Part shown: positions 9,123 through 18,000 of the stretch, piece after piece
How positions within the stretch are numbered: position 1 is the stretch's first letter
Layout of the letters: the number at the start of each line of letters is the position of its first letter
Source: Alphaproteobacteria bacterium
Lineage (GTDB): Bacteria > Pseudomonadota > Alphaproteobacteria > Micropepsales > Micropepsaceae
Assembly (NCBI GenBank): GCA_021325375.1
Contig: JAJPHG010000007.1
Coordinates: 248,001-312,000, forward strand
Direction: 5' to 3'
DNA length: 64,000 nucleotides
Notes under the pieces: generated by a model
The model's database searches: none
Told to the model about the DNA's origin: nothing
The model's input: the letters and a program-made list of their open reading frames with translations, nothing else
Made by a program: the position numbers and the translations under genes

Positions 9123-9407
9123 TCAGCGATGGGCTTTGGCCGCGTAGGCTGGGGCGACCGCAGCTTGCCGCTTCGCTGGCAACACAGTGCCGCTACCGGG
9201 ATCGGAGGTGGACGTCTTGAGCCCGCGATTGGCCCATTCCTGCAGGTCATCGAGGCTGTAGACGACGCGGCCGCCAAGCTTCGAATAACGCGGTCCCGTG
9301 CCGTAGGTGCGATGCTTTTCAAGCGTGCGGCCCGAAAGCCCAAGGAAGCGCGCGGCTTCCTGCGTGCGCAGATAACGCGGCGGAAGTGCATTGTTCGGAT
9401 CTGGCAT
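9123..9407 (-). CDS. Helix-turn-helix, excisionase/MerR-like DNA-binding protein
   Basis: This is a 94-residue protein with a winged helix of the excisionase type: YLRTQEAARFLGLSGRTLEKHRTYGTGPRY, then KLGGRVVYSLDDLQEWA. The C-terminal 35 residues are low in complexity. The ATG at 9407 is used because the upstream part of the longer frame looks non-coding. It lies ten bases from DUF2840 and 163 bases after the DUF2285 gene. In this element type such a protein is thought to control replication or transfer genes; that role is inferred. Confidence 0.8.
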   Translation of the reverse strand: MPDPNNALPPRYLRTQEAARFLGLSGRTLEKHRTYGTGPRYSKLGGRVVYSLDDLQEWANRGLKTSTSDPGSGTVLPAKRQAAVAPAYAAKAHR

Positions 9408-9569
9408 GAAGGCGTCCTCGTCGGTTGGAAAGTGCCGGATAGCGGCGACTGTCACGACGCAGGATGGCGAAGGGCTTTGCCCGGAGGGGATGGTGATGTG
9501 GACAGACGGCGAGATCACCACCCTTGCGCGCGCCAAAGACGGGGACGGCGCTTGCACGCGTGCGCTCGG

Positions 9570-10347
9570 TTAGAACAGGCGCTGCCGGTATGGATGCAGA
9601 AGCAGTTGCCGGTAACCGCCTTGCATGAGTTCGAACCCGAGGCGGCAAAGGCGGATGGTTCGATCGCGCAGATCATGTGTCTTCCAGCCGCGTTCGAGCA
9701 CCCGCGATGCGCCAAACAAAGTGGCGGCAATTTCGCGGTAGGTGGCGGTTTCGAGCCGCGCGTCGAGCGCGCGCAACGTATCAATCAAGTGATCGCGCTG
9801 TGCCTGCGATAGAGCAGCCGGGTTGTCGCCGGGATCGCGGCCGTTCAGCGCAAGCCAGTAGCGGCGCGCGGCGGTCAGCCGCACGTCGAACAGCGCATCC
9901 AGCGGCAGCACGGCGCAAATGTCCTTGCCGTCAAGTTCACCAATGGCGTGTGTCCGGAACGGCGCGCCATTGCAGATAAGACGTTGCTCGGCGCCATCCT
10001 GGTGGTCGATCCAACGATGGTCGAATTTCGAGGCTGAGATGCCGAAAGACACAAGGCTGGGTGGTGTCGGGACAAGCGGGACAACACTTGGCAGGGCCGT
10101 CGTCGTCCAAAGGATCGTTGGATGCTTGCGTTCGAGCGCGGACTTCGCGAAATCGCAACCCCCAACGGCGGGCGAAGGTCTCGCGTGATTTACGCGATGA
10201 GATATTGCGGCCGCCAAGCCGCACGAGACGCTCGTGGTCCTTCACGAACTCAGCATTGCGGCGCAAAAACTCGAAGGCAAAGCCAGGCGCATCAAGCTTG
10301 CGTTTGTCATCATATGGGGCAGTCGATCGCCAATCGGCTCGTGGCAT
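9570..10347 (-). pseudogene. DUF6499-DUF2285 protein, split by a frameshift
   Basis: The first reading frame starts at the ATG at 10347 (MPRADWRSTAPYDDKRKLDA, then FAFEFLRRNAEF), which is the DUF6499 N-terminus. It reads through ARRWGLRF and then turns into nonsense. The second frame resumes with AKSALERKHPTILW and carries a full DUF2285 domain to 9570 (FDVRLTAARRYWLALNGR, QRDHLIDTLRALDARL, YREIAATLFG, RDRTIRLCRLGFELM). Removing one T on the minus strand from the run at 10150-10152 joins RF to AK in a single frame of about 258 residues, the usual fused form. This is either a real inactivating mutation or a one-base sequence error. Confidence 0.8.
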
Positions 10348-10460
10348 GGCGCAGCTCTCCTGAACGCCCCACCGCCCGCGCGCAAGCATGGCCAAAGTCT
10401 TGTGGATGTGTAGTGGGATTCCATGCAAAGACACTTGCAATATCGGCAAGGAACGAAGTG

Positions 10461-10739
10461 TCAGTGCGGCGCGCCGCCCCGCAGAAGAAACTTGTACCCG
10501 TGTTCAGTCATCCAACGGGCGCGCGCAAGATGGGTTTCCCAGGCGCGACGTGCGCGCTCGGGCTCCTTGTCGGGATCGATTTGGAGCACGATTCGTGCGA
10601 CCTCGCGCCAATCCGCATGCTCGGCGTCGGCATCGAGCAGGCGTAGATAGGTAATCTTATGTTGCTCATCATAGCCTGTGAGAACAGCATCGGTTGGTGC
10701 GCTGTCGGCAACAGGCGGGTCGGAGGTTGGGACTGACAT
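10461..10739 (-). CDS. Short DUF2285-type DNA-binding protein
   Basis: This 92-residue protein contains ITYLRLLDADAEHADWREVA, then VLQIDPDKEPERARRAWETHL and ARWMTEHGYKFLLRGG. It is the small protein that regularly accompanies the DUF6499-DUF2285 gene in these elements. The ATG at 10739 is preferred to the longer frame from 10784, which would overlap the XRE gene. A DNA-binding or replication-control role is inferred from context. Confidence 0.75.
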   Translation of the reverse strand: MSVPTSDPPVADSAPTDAVLTGYDEQHKITYLRLLDADAEHADWREVARIVLQIDPDKEPERARRAWETHLARARWMTEHGYKFLLRGGAPH

Positions 10740-10780
10740 TCTGTTGTCTCCGAATGGGGCAGACACCGTAAGTCCAGCAC

Positions 10781-11053
10781 TCAACCACGCGAATGTGAAG
10801 CACGCGGAGCGCGTATTGACGGCGGCTTATTGAGCACCATGACGCCCCAACCCTGCGCGGAATCGATGAAGACGGCGCCGGCTGCTTCCAGCGCGCGGCG
10901 CACCTGATCGCGTGTCGTTTCGTGCACGGCCAAGCCGCGTTCGGACTCAAGACGTTTGAGGGCCGTCAACGCGACGAGAGACTTTTCAGCGAGCATGTCC
11001 TGCGTCCAGTGGAGCAGTGCCCGTGCGGCCCGAATCTGTCGACCTGTGATCAT
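10781..11053 (-). CDS. XRE-family transcriptional regulator
   Basis: This 90-residue protein has an N-terminal Cro/CI-type HTH: ITGRQIRAARALLHWTQDMLAEKS, then LVALTALKRLESERG. A short C-terminal strand segment (GAVFIDSAQGWGVML-like) follows, as in a common single-domain family. The ATG at 11053 gives the standard start. A 17-base palindrome containing TATAAT lies 42 bases upstream, so it probably represses its own promoter and with it the transfer operon. The HTH resembles the N-terminus of the large protein at 29743. Confidence 0.85.
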   Translation of the reverse strand: MITGRQIRAARALLHWTQDMLAEKSLVALTALKRLESERGLAVHETTRDQVRRALEAAGAVFIDSAQGWGVMVLNKPPSIRAPRASHSRG

Positions 11054-11094
11054 CACGATCACGTCCGACAGTCGGCCCACGGGGCGCTAGGAAA

Positions 11095-11111
11095 ACGACT
11101 ATAATAGTCGT
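11095..11111 (-). promoter_or_regulatory. Palindromic operator overlapping the promoter of the XRE-transfer operon
   Basis: The palindrome ACGACTAT-A-ATAGTCGT is perfect over eight bases on each side. It contains TATAAT, a good -10 box. It lies 42 bases upstream of the XRE start, just after the terminator of the previous transcription unit. It is most simply the XRE protein's own binding site. The symmetry and position are seen directly; the binding is inferred. Confidence 0.6.
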
Positions 11112-11231
11112 CTCTAGCCCAGCCAACCCCTGATTCGCGCGAAAATCCGTTGTCGGTTCGGTCGCCGCTGAACTCTGTGGAAACCAGTCGTCGGCGCAAC
11201 GCTGGTGGGCGGTAGGTTGTAGCGCACTGGC

Positions 11232-11264
11232 AAAGAAAAACCCCGTCCGGCGAACCGGACGGGG
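11232..11264 (-). terminator. Rho-independent terminator after DUF736
   Basis: On the minus strand a perfect ten-base stem (CCCCGTCCGG / CCGGACGGGG) with a four-base loop is followed by TTTTTCTTTG. It starts 17 bases after the DUF736 stop and separates that unit from the XRE-transfer operon. Confidence 0.9.
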
Positions 11265-11280
11265 CTGGGGGAGGAGCGCT

Positions 11281-11607
11281 TCAGTTGCCGCTGCGCTTGC
11301 CGGGCCGGCGGGACCAGATCGCGCTGTAGGTGTCGCCGTCCTTGTCCTTGACCAGGTTGGCGTAGACCGGAGCGGTGAAGCTCGGGTCGTCGAGCTTGAG
11401 CGAGTGATACTCCTCGTTCTTCTCCGACGATTTGGTCCAGGCGGCGCCGATCTCCGCGCGGCCGACAAAGATGCGATGGGTGGGAGCGTCTTCGTTGGTG
11501 CGGTTGGTCTCGGCGACGACGCGCACGCCCTTCGCCTGCAGTGCCAGCATTGCGAACTCGCCTTCGAACCCGTTGTTGACCTTCTTGAATGTGCCGATGA
11601 TAGCCAT
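11281..11607 (-). CDS. DUF736 family protein
   Basis: This 108-residue protein is a typical DUF736 member: MAIIGTFKKVNNGFEGEF at the start, HRIFVGRAEIGAAW in the middle, then LDDPSFTAPVYANLV and a YSAIWSRRP end. The ATG at 11607 has a GGAG ribosome-binding site seven bases upstream, against a much longer open frame from 11697. The family is a marker of these integrative elements, and its function is unknown to me. A strong terminator follows it. Upstream lies a 520-base leader with an inverted repeat (11720-11772). Confidence 0.92.
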   Translation of the reverse strand: MAIIGTFKKVNNGFEGEFAMLALQAKGVRVVAETNRTNEDAPTHRIFVGRAEIGAAWTKSSEKNEEYHSLKLDDPSFTAPVYANLVKDKDGDTYSAIWSRRPGKRSGN

Positions 11608-11719
11608 GTCTGTTCTCCGTTTGCTGTTTCGAGCCCGCGACCATCGCGGCCTCGATGGCGATCGGAAGGCCGAAGGCGATCGACGACGCACCCGCACTTG
11701 CGGGCTTGAGGGAGGACGG

Positions 11720-11772
11720 CAGACTTTCTTGCCTCGCGAGGAATGGGCTTTAGCCCAGGGGAAGAAAGTCTG
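11720..11772. repeat. Inverted repeat in the leader upstream of DUF736
   Basis: A perfect 11-base inverted repeat (CAGACTTTCTT and AAGAAAGTCTG) encloses 31 bases that include the small palindrome GGGCTTTAGCCC. It lies in the roughly 520-base gap between the membrane protein and DUF736 (11,608-12,131), in which I find no convincing gene on either strand. A second repeat of the same design stands upstream of the DUF2493 gene (13831-13884). There is no T-run, so it does not look like a standard terminator. Confidence 0.65.
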
Positions 11773-12131
11773 ACGGCCCCCTTGCGTCTAGGCGATCGAG
11801 GCGCAGCCGGTCTTTGGCCCGATCAAAGCCAAGAGAGGCGGCATGGACTCGCGTGCCAAACAGCATCCCGGGAGAACTCATGGCGACTGGTCAGTGGCAC
11901 AAGCAAGATCACCGACGCAGGAATCGAAGAAAGAGAAGCGCTGGCGCAGAAAAGGGAAGGCCGCATCGGCGCGACCGAACGCACTAACGCGCTACGATCC
12001 GCGCGCTGTCGGGCGCGAGACGGTGCCGCTTCTGGTCAATGTCAGAGAAGATGGAGATATGCGCTCTAACTCGTGCCCCGATCAACGCGATGTTGGCCGG
12101 GCGTGGTCAAGATGGACGGCGACTGCGCAAT

Positions 12132-12605
12132 CTAGCCATTGGCCGGGAAGGAAAGTTGCGGCGGCACAGAACGCTCCTGCGTGGGCCCGTCGACTGCGGG
12201 CGGGATAAAGATGGCCATGCGCGTCCACGCCGTACCGCCCACCAGCGTTGCGCCGACGAATGCGAGAATCTGACTCAGGGGGCCTTCCGGGAGGCAGATA
12301 TGGGTGATACCGAGCGTCGCGTGATAGCCCGCGACGGCGGCCGGAATTGCGAAGACGAGTGCGATACAAGCGCGCAAGATCGGTGGGCGCACAGCAGCGA
12401 ATAGAAGCTGTCCGAGCGCGAGAACGCCGGCGCCCGCGACGACGGCGATAAGACCGGAACCGAGCACGCCGTAACCATGATGGTACGCCGTGAATGCCGC
12501 TGTCAGGCCGACAAAGAACGGCAGGGCGTAAACGGCGAGGGTGAACAGCAGCCAACAGAAGAAGGCGATGGCAAAGACGCTGAGGATGATGCCGAGAATG
12601 ATCAT
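12132..12605 (-). CDS. Small multi-span membrane protein of unknown function
   Basis: The 157 residues contain about five hydrophobic segments, starting with MIILGIILSVFAIAFFCWLLF and continuing through LPFFVGLTAAF, GSGLIAVVAGAGVLALGQLLF, ACIALVFAIPAAVAGYHA and ILAFVGATLVGG. The C-terminus is Pro-rich. The ATG at 12605 begins exactly at the first membrane segment, while the longer start at 12704 adds a non-conserved-looking leader. It follows DUF2493 on the same strand after about 170 bases. I do not recognise a family name. Its place between two element marker genes suggests an element-encoded inner-membrane protein. Confidence 0.65.
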   Translation of the reverse strand: MIILGIILSVFAIAFFCWLLFTLAVYALPFFVGLTAAFTAYHHGYGVLGSGLIAVVAGAGVLALGQLLFAAVRPPILRACIALVFAIPAAVAGYHATLGITHICLPEGPLSQILAFVGATLVGGTAWTRMAIFIPPAVDGPTQERSVPPQLSFPANG

Positions 12606-12776
12606 GGCGGTGGCCTCCGTGCAAAAGATCGACGGTTCGCGCCTCCACCAGCCGCCACGGCGCGAACCCGACCATAGCAGCCCGTGGTGCAGAGTGGAAT
12701 CCACACGAACAGTGTCGCGCCTGGCCGCTGTTGCGGCCAGCGCAAGGTTTGTTGCATGGCGCGCAAGGGGCGGCGC

Positions 12777-13706
12777 TCACGCGCCGCCGTCGCCGGAACG
12801 CCACACCGGGATGCCGAGCTTGCGGGCCTTGTCGCAGAGGTTGGCGGAGATGCCGGAACCTGGGAACGCGACGACACCGATCGGCATGGCCTCCAGCAAT
12901 TGGTCGTTGCGCTTGAAGGGCGCAGCCTTGTGATGGCGGTTCCAATCGGGCCGGAAGGCGATTTGTGCAACCTTGCGCGCGTCGGCCCAGCAGGCCGCAA
13001 TGCGTTCCGCGCCTGTCGGCGTGCCGCCATGCAAGAGGACCATGTCCGCGTGCTTGGTATGCACTTTGTCGAGGGCGGTCCAGATCCGATCGTGATCGTT
13101 GCAATCGGGTCCACCGGTGAAGGCGATACGAGCGCCCGTTGGAAACAGGACCTGCGTTTCGCTGCGCCGCTTGGCGTTGACGAAATCGCGGCTGTCGATG
13201 ACCGCTGCCGTCATGGCACGACGGTTGACCATGGAGCCGGAGTGCGGCCGCCACACTGAGCCGGTGATCTGCTCATAGCGGTCGGCGGCAACGTCGCGGA
13301 AGGCTTCGATGCTGTCGCGGCGGTCGAGAAGTACCTCGCCGTCGGCGAGCAGGCGTTCGAGTTCGACCGAGCGGATTTCGGAGCCGTCCTGTTCGCGCTG
13401 GCTGCGCTTTTGGGCGTCCTCATTGTCGTCGAGCTTGCGCTGGACGCGGTCGATGGCGCGATGGAAGGCGTGGACCATCGACCAGAGCAGATCGTGCAGG
13501 TCGGGCTCGAGGCGCGTGTCGGTGAGTGTGCCGGCGAGTGCGTCGAAGATATCGGAGACGGTGCCAGCGATCTCGTCGCTATCGGGCGTGGATCGCGTGT
13601 CCGGCTCGTCGTAGAACGGCGTGTGCCCGAAAAGCTGAAGCTGGGTGATTACCTCGTCGGTAGGCGATGAGGTGTGTTCGGGTTCGTGATCGTCGTTGCG
13701 CGTCAT
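12777..13706 (-). CDS. DUF2493 (SLOG-fold) protein
   Basis: This is a 309-residue protein. The N-terminal 130 residues are acidic and helical. The C-terminal domain, from about residue 185, is DUF2493 of the SLOG superfamily: ARIAFTGGPDCNDHDRIWTAL, then MVLLHGGTPTGAERIAACWA, FRPDWNRHHKAAPFKRNDQLL and VVAFPGSGISANLCDKA. SLOG domains bind nucleotides or nucleotide-derived ligands. The gene is a constant member of these elements, between toprim and DUF736, but its task is not known. A 295-base leader with an inverted repeat precedes it. Confidence 0.88.
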   Translation of the reverse strand: MTRNDDHEPEHTSSPTDEVITQLQLFGHTPFYDEPDTRSTPDSDEIAGTVSDIFDALAGTLTDTRLEPDLHDLLWSMVHAFHRAIDRVQRKLDDNEDAQKRSQREQDGSEIRSVELERLLADGEVLLDRRDSIEAFRDVAADRYEQITGSVWRPHSGSMVNRRAMTAAVIDSRDFVNAKRRSETQVLFPTGARIAFTGGPDCNDHDRIWTALDKVHTKHADMVLLHGGTPTGAERIAACWADARKVAQIAFRPDWNRHHKAAPFKRNDQLLEAMPIGVVAFPGSGISANLCDKARKLGIPVWRSGDGGA

Positions 13707-13830
13707 GACTGTCTCCTTGTGCGAAGGGACCGCGCACCACGCGCGGCCTTCGGCGATCCCTCAGCCAGAAGCGGAGTGGGCCGGAACCGCGGGCCGCACT
13801 TGCGGCCCGCGGCCGAAGGACAGGAGGGCC

Positions 13831-13884
13831 CGGCTATTTTGCCTGGCGATGCAAAGGCGCGTCAGCGCCGGCGGAAAATAGCCG
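13831..13884. repeat. Inverted repeat in the leader upstream of DUF2493
   Basis: A perfect ten-base inverted repeat (CGGCTATTTT and AAAATAGCCG) encloses 34 bases. The left arm is followed by GCCTGGCGA, close to the GCCTCGCGA that follows the left arm of the repeat at 11720. Both are preceded by GCACTTGCGG within 45 bases. The 295-base stretch between toprim and DUF2493 (13,707-14,002) holds no gene that I can see. A second palindrome (CGCGGGCCGC / GCGGCCCGCG) lies just upstream, around 13788. Confidence 0.65.
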
Positions 13885-14002
13885 TGCCCGACTGTTGCAG
13901 GCCTGCTCCGCTTCTGGCCGGATCGCCCTTTGAGAAGGCCGCGTGCGCGTGCCCCGTGCGATCAGGAGACAGACTGCCCTGATGCGCCACGATGCGAGGC
14001 CG

Positions 14003-15052
14003 TCACCTCGTTCTGGCCGGATCGAGAAACCGTACGACATGCTCTGGCGCGAGCTGCTCGCTGAGATGGCGGCGCAATTGTTCGAGCCCGATCATGCGTA
14101 GGTCGTCGTTGAAGTCGCCCAAGAGCGGCGACAGCAGGCGCGCTTCTATGCCTTCGTGTCGTGCGCGCTGGCTCAGTGCCGCTGCAGCGCCATCGCCGGC
14201 GGCGTCGGCATCGCGCACGACATAGAGAACGCGCAATGACGCGGGCAACAACATCGCCGAGAGATGGTTGGCGGATAGTCCCGCCGCCATGGCGAGGTCC
14301 GGCAGTGCACCGCGCAACGACAGCATTGTTTCGATCCCTTCGCCCGCCGCGAGGATGTCCTGCGCCATGCCGAAGCGCACCGCGTTGCCGAGAAGGTTGC
14401 CCATCGCACGGCGTGGCGTCGCAATGGGCGCCTTGCTCTTGCCTGACGGATCGAGCCATGTGCGATGAACACCGGTGATCGCGCCGCCCAGATCCGTGAC
14501 GGCAGCAATGAGTGCCGGCCAGGTCTGGGTATCGGCATCGGCGTCGGGCCGATAGTAGCAGCACGGATGGAATCGTAGCGCCGGCAAGTCGATCAATTGC
14601 GTGATGGCACGTCCTCGCAGATAGGATTCGGCAAGCGAGCCGTGGAGCGGCTTGGACATCGCGAACAGTCGCCGTGCGGATTCCGGCGAACCTTGCGGTG
14701 ACGGCGATCGGTGAGGCGTCCACTGCGATGGGGCCGGCTGCGGCAGGCTTAGAAACGTGCGCGCTTCGTCGAGGACGTCACGCAATCGATCCAGGTGGCG
14801 ATTGCGCGCAATGAGATCGAGCAGATCGCCGTGCTCGCCCGTGGCGGCATCCGTCCATTTGCCAGCGGCCCCTTGACCGCTGTCCGGACCTTTCAGGCGG
14901 ACATAGAGGCTGCGGCCGGGATGGTTGTCGGCATTGCCGACCAGCCAATAGCTGCCTTGCCGCTTGCCGTTGGAAAGATAGTGGCGGCAGACAGATTCGG
15001 CATTCTGGGCGAGTTGCTGGGATAGCCTTGCAGCGGGACTGGGTGCATTCAT
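14003..15052 (-). CDS. Toprim-domain (primase-like) protein
   Basis: This 349-residue protein has an N-terminal segment typical of element primases (GSYWLVGNADNHPGRSLYVRL, then GKWTDAATGEHGDLLDLI). A toprim domain follows from about residue 225: ILAAGEGIETMLSLRGALP carries the catalytic Glu and VLYVVRDADAAGDGAAAAL the D-x-D. It resembles phage P4-type and plasmid primase N-terminal modules but lacks a helicase. The ATG at 15052 sits one base before the strawberry-notch stop codon on the same strand, which indicates translational coupling. It probably supports replication or strand synthesis of the element. Confidence 0.88.
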   Translation of the reverse strand: MNAPSPAARLSQQLAQNAESVCRHYLSNGKRQGSYWLVGNADNHPGRSLYVRLKGPDSGQGAAGKWTDAATGEHGDLLDLIARNRHLDRLRDVLDEARTFLSLPQPAPSQWTPHRSPSPQGSPESARRLFAMSKPLHGSLAESYLRGRAITQLIDLPALRFHPCCYYRPDADADTQTWPALIAAVTDLGGAITGVHRTWLDPSGKSKAPIATPRRAMGNLLGNAVRFGMAQDILAAGEGIETMLSLRGALPDLAMAAGLSANHLSAMLLPASLRVLYVVRDADAAGDGAAAALSQRARHEGIEARLLSPLLGDFNDDLRMIGLEQLRRHLSEQLAPEHVVRFLDPARTR

Positions 15053-15053
15053 G

Positions 15054-18000
15054 TCACGCGCTCCGGTCTTCGATGCCGGCCAGCGGATAACGCGCGAGCA
15101 ATGCGGCCAGCACGTCCGGTCCGTTCGCACCCGTCGGCACGAAGAGCCGCAGCTTCCAGGCGATGATCTCGGACATGAGGCCGAAGGTCTTGAGCCGGTC
15201 CACCATGCCGTCGCTGAACTCCATCAGTTCGATGCGGTGTGCGCCCATCACCTTTACGCGGCGCAGCTGCATCCCATCCTGCAGGGTGAGGACGGAGCGC
15301 CCGTCGAGCACCGCGGACCAGGCCTCCGGCACAGAGATTGCGGCGGCGCCGGTGTCTGTGGCCGACGCCACCCAGGCGAGCGACACCGGGCGTCCGATGA
15401 TGCGTTCGCCCACATCGGTCTGGAGCCGGTAGACGCGGCAATGTTCGTTGGGAAGCCGCTTCCAGATGGGAAGCAGCAAGCCGGTCACGATATGCAGGTC
15501 GCTTTCAGCGTAGGCCGGCAACTCGGAGACCTCGCCAGTCCACGCACGCGCGAATGTGTCGCGGTCGGTGGCTTCCCAATGCGTATGATCGAGCGCCTCG
15601 ATAGCGATGGCGGGCCGTTCCATCGGTCGAAGCAGGCGCACGCGGCGTTCGACCGATCCATCATCGAGCATCAGGCTCGCTGCGCCGACCTGCACGGCAG
15701 CGCGGCCCGACTGGCTATTGATCATCAGCAGGGCGCGGGGCTCGCTGGCGTAGTCCAACGCTTCGTCCAATGTCAGGGGTTGGTTGCGGTCGCGGCGGCG
15801 GATCGTGAACACCTGGGTCTCGGCGTTGCTGCCAGGATGCGTGTAGAGCGTGCGCCGGTCGGTGACGACGAGACTCTCGGCCGTGATGGTCTCAAGTCCA
15901 TGGTCATAGACGCCTGAGACGATCGCACCCTCGATCTTCGCGCGCAGCAAACCTTCGAACACATCGAAGAGATGGTTCTGCATGTCGATGGTGAGCGCGA
16001 GCAGCCGGTTGAGGAAGGTGGTGATGGGCGGTAGCTCTTCGCGCAAGCTGCCATCGCGATCGGCGAGCGACAGCCCGGTCGCCACTTCGAAGGTCGTCAG
16101 CGAGCAGTGCTCGACCTTGCCATTGTAAAGAAGCAGATAGAGCTGGCGCAGTGCCGCGCGCGCGTAGGGGGATTCCAGATTGTCGTCGGACCGGAACAGG
16201 CCTTGGCCACCGGTCTGGCGCTGGCCCTTCGTGATGGCGCCCAACGTGTCGAGGCGCCGAGCGATGGTCGAAAGGAAGCGTTTCTCCGCCTTCACATTGG
16301 TGGCGATCGGCCGGAACAAAGGCGGTTGCGCCTGGTTGGTGCGATTGGAGCGGCCAAGGCCCTGGATCGCGGTGTCGGCCTTCCACCCAGCCTCCAATAG
16401 ATAATGTGTACGCAAGCGCCGGTTCTTCGCGCCGAGATCGGCGTGATAGGAGCGCCCGGTGCCTCCCGCGTCCGAGAAGACCAGGATCGGCTTCAGATCA
16501 TCCATGAACGCTTGCGCTTCGGCGAGGTTGGCCGAGCCCGCGCGGTTCTCGACACAAAGCCGGCTGCCCTTACGCACAATGCGGCGGCCGCGGCCGGTGA
16601 CTTCGGCCACCTTGTCGGTTCCGAAGCGCTGCACGATCTGGTCGAGCGCGCCCTGAACTGGTGCCAGCGCAGCCAGATGCTCGACCATGCGGTCGCGCCG
16701 TTCCACGGCCTCGCGCGACTGCACGGGATTGCCGTCCTTGTCGAACACCGGCCGTGACGAGAGATTGCCCTCGTCGTCGGTGAACGGCTCGTAGAGCTGC
16801 GTCGGGAAGGAATGGCTTAGATAGTCGAGGACGTATTCGCGCGGCGTGATATCGACCGAGACATCGCTCCATTCCTCAGTCGGAATCTCGGCCAACCGCC
16901 GTTCCATCAGCGCTTCGCCGGTCGACACGATCTGGATCACTGCGGCATGGCCGCATTCCAGATCGCGCTCGACTGAACGGATCAAGGTCGGCGTCTTCAT
17001 CGCCGTGATAAGATGATTGAAGAAGCGTTGCTTGGCGGACTCGAACGCCGAGCGCGCAGCGGACTTGGCCTGGCCGTTCAGGGTGCCGCTCTCGCCGGTG
17101 ACGTTCGTCGCCTGCAGCGCGGCGTCGAGATTGTTGTGAATGACCTGGAAGGCGGCGGCATAGGCGTCGTAGATGCGGGTCTGCTCCGCCGTAAGCTTGT
17201 GTTCGACAAGCTCGTATTCGACGCCTTCGTAGGAAAGCGAGCGGGCCATGTAGAGTCCGAGCGCCTTCAGATCGCGCGCCAGGACTTCCATGGCGGCGAC
17301 ACCGCCCGCCTCGATGGCCTCGACGAACTCCGACCGTGTCGCGAACGGAAAATCCGTTCCACCCCACAAACCGAGACGCTGGGCATAAGCGAGATTGTGA
17401 ACCGTCGTGGCGCCCGTCGCTGAGACATAGACGATGCGGGCGTTCGGCAACGCATGTTGGAGACGCAAGCCTGCGCGTCCCTGCTGGGACGGCGCGCTAT
17501 CGCCGCGCTCAGAGGTCGAGCCCGCGGCATTGGCCATTGCGTGGGATTCATCGAACACGATAACGCCGTCGAAATCGCAGCCCAACCAATCCACGATCTG
17601 TTGCACGCGGGAAGCCTTGTCCTCCTTGGCATCGGAGCGCAGCGTGGCGTAGGTGGTGAATAGGACGCCCTGCGCCAGGCGGATCGCCGTGCCTTGCCGA
17701 AAGCGCGACAGTGGCGTGACCAACAGGCGTTCCTGTCCGAGCGCCGACCAGTCGCGTTGCGCGTCCTCGATCAGCTTGTCGGATTTGGAGATCCACACCG
17801 CGCGGGTGCGGCCCTGGCACCAATTGTCGAGCAGGATGCCCGCGACCTGGCGGCCTTTGCCTGCGCCGGTGCCGTCACCCAACATCCAGCCACGGCGAAA
17901 GCGGACCGACGCTTCAGCGTCATCGGGCGCCGCCGAGACGACATCGAAAGTCTCGTCCACCGTCCACGCGCCCGCCAGAAACGCGGCATGCGCGTCGCCC

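Noticed and set aside
11743..12208. Plus-strand frames in the DUF736 leader
   Set aside because: No domain or good ribosome-binding site; they cross the inverted repeat and the end of the membrane-protein gene.
12082..13254. 390-residue minus-strand frame
   Set aside because: It overlaps the membrane protein and DUF2493 in another frame and has only an Arg-rich composition; no family pattern.
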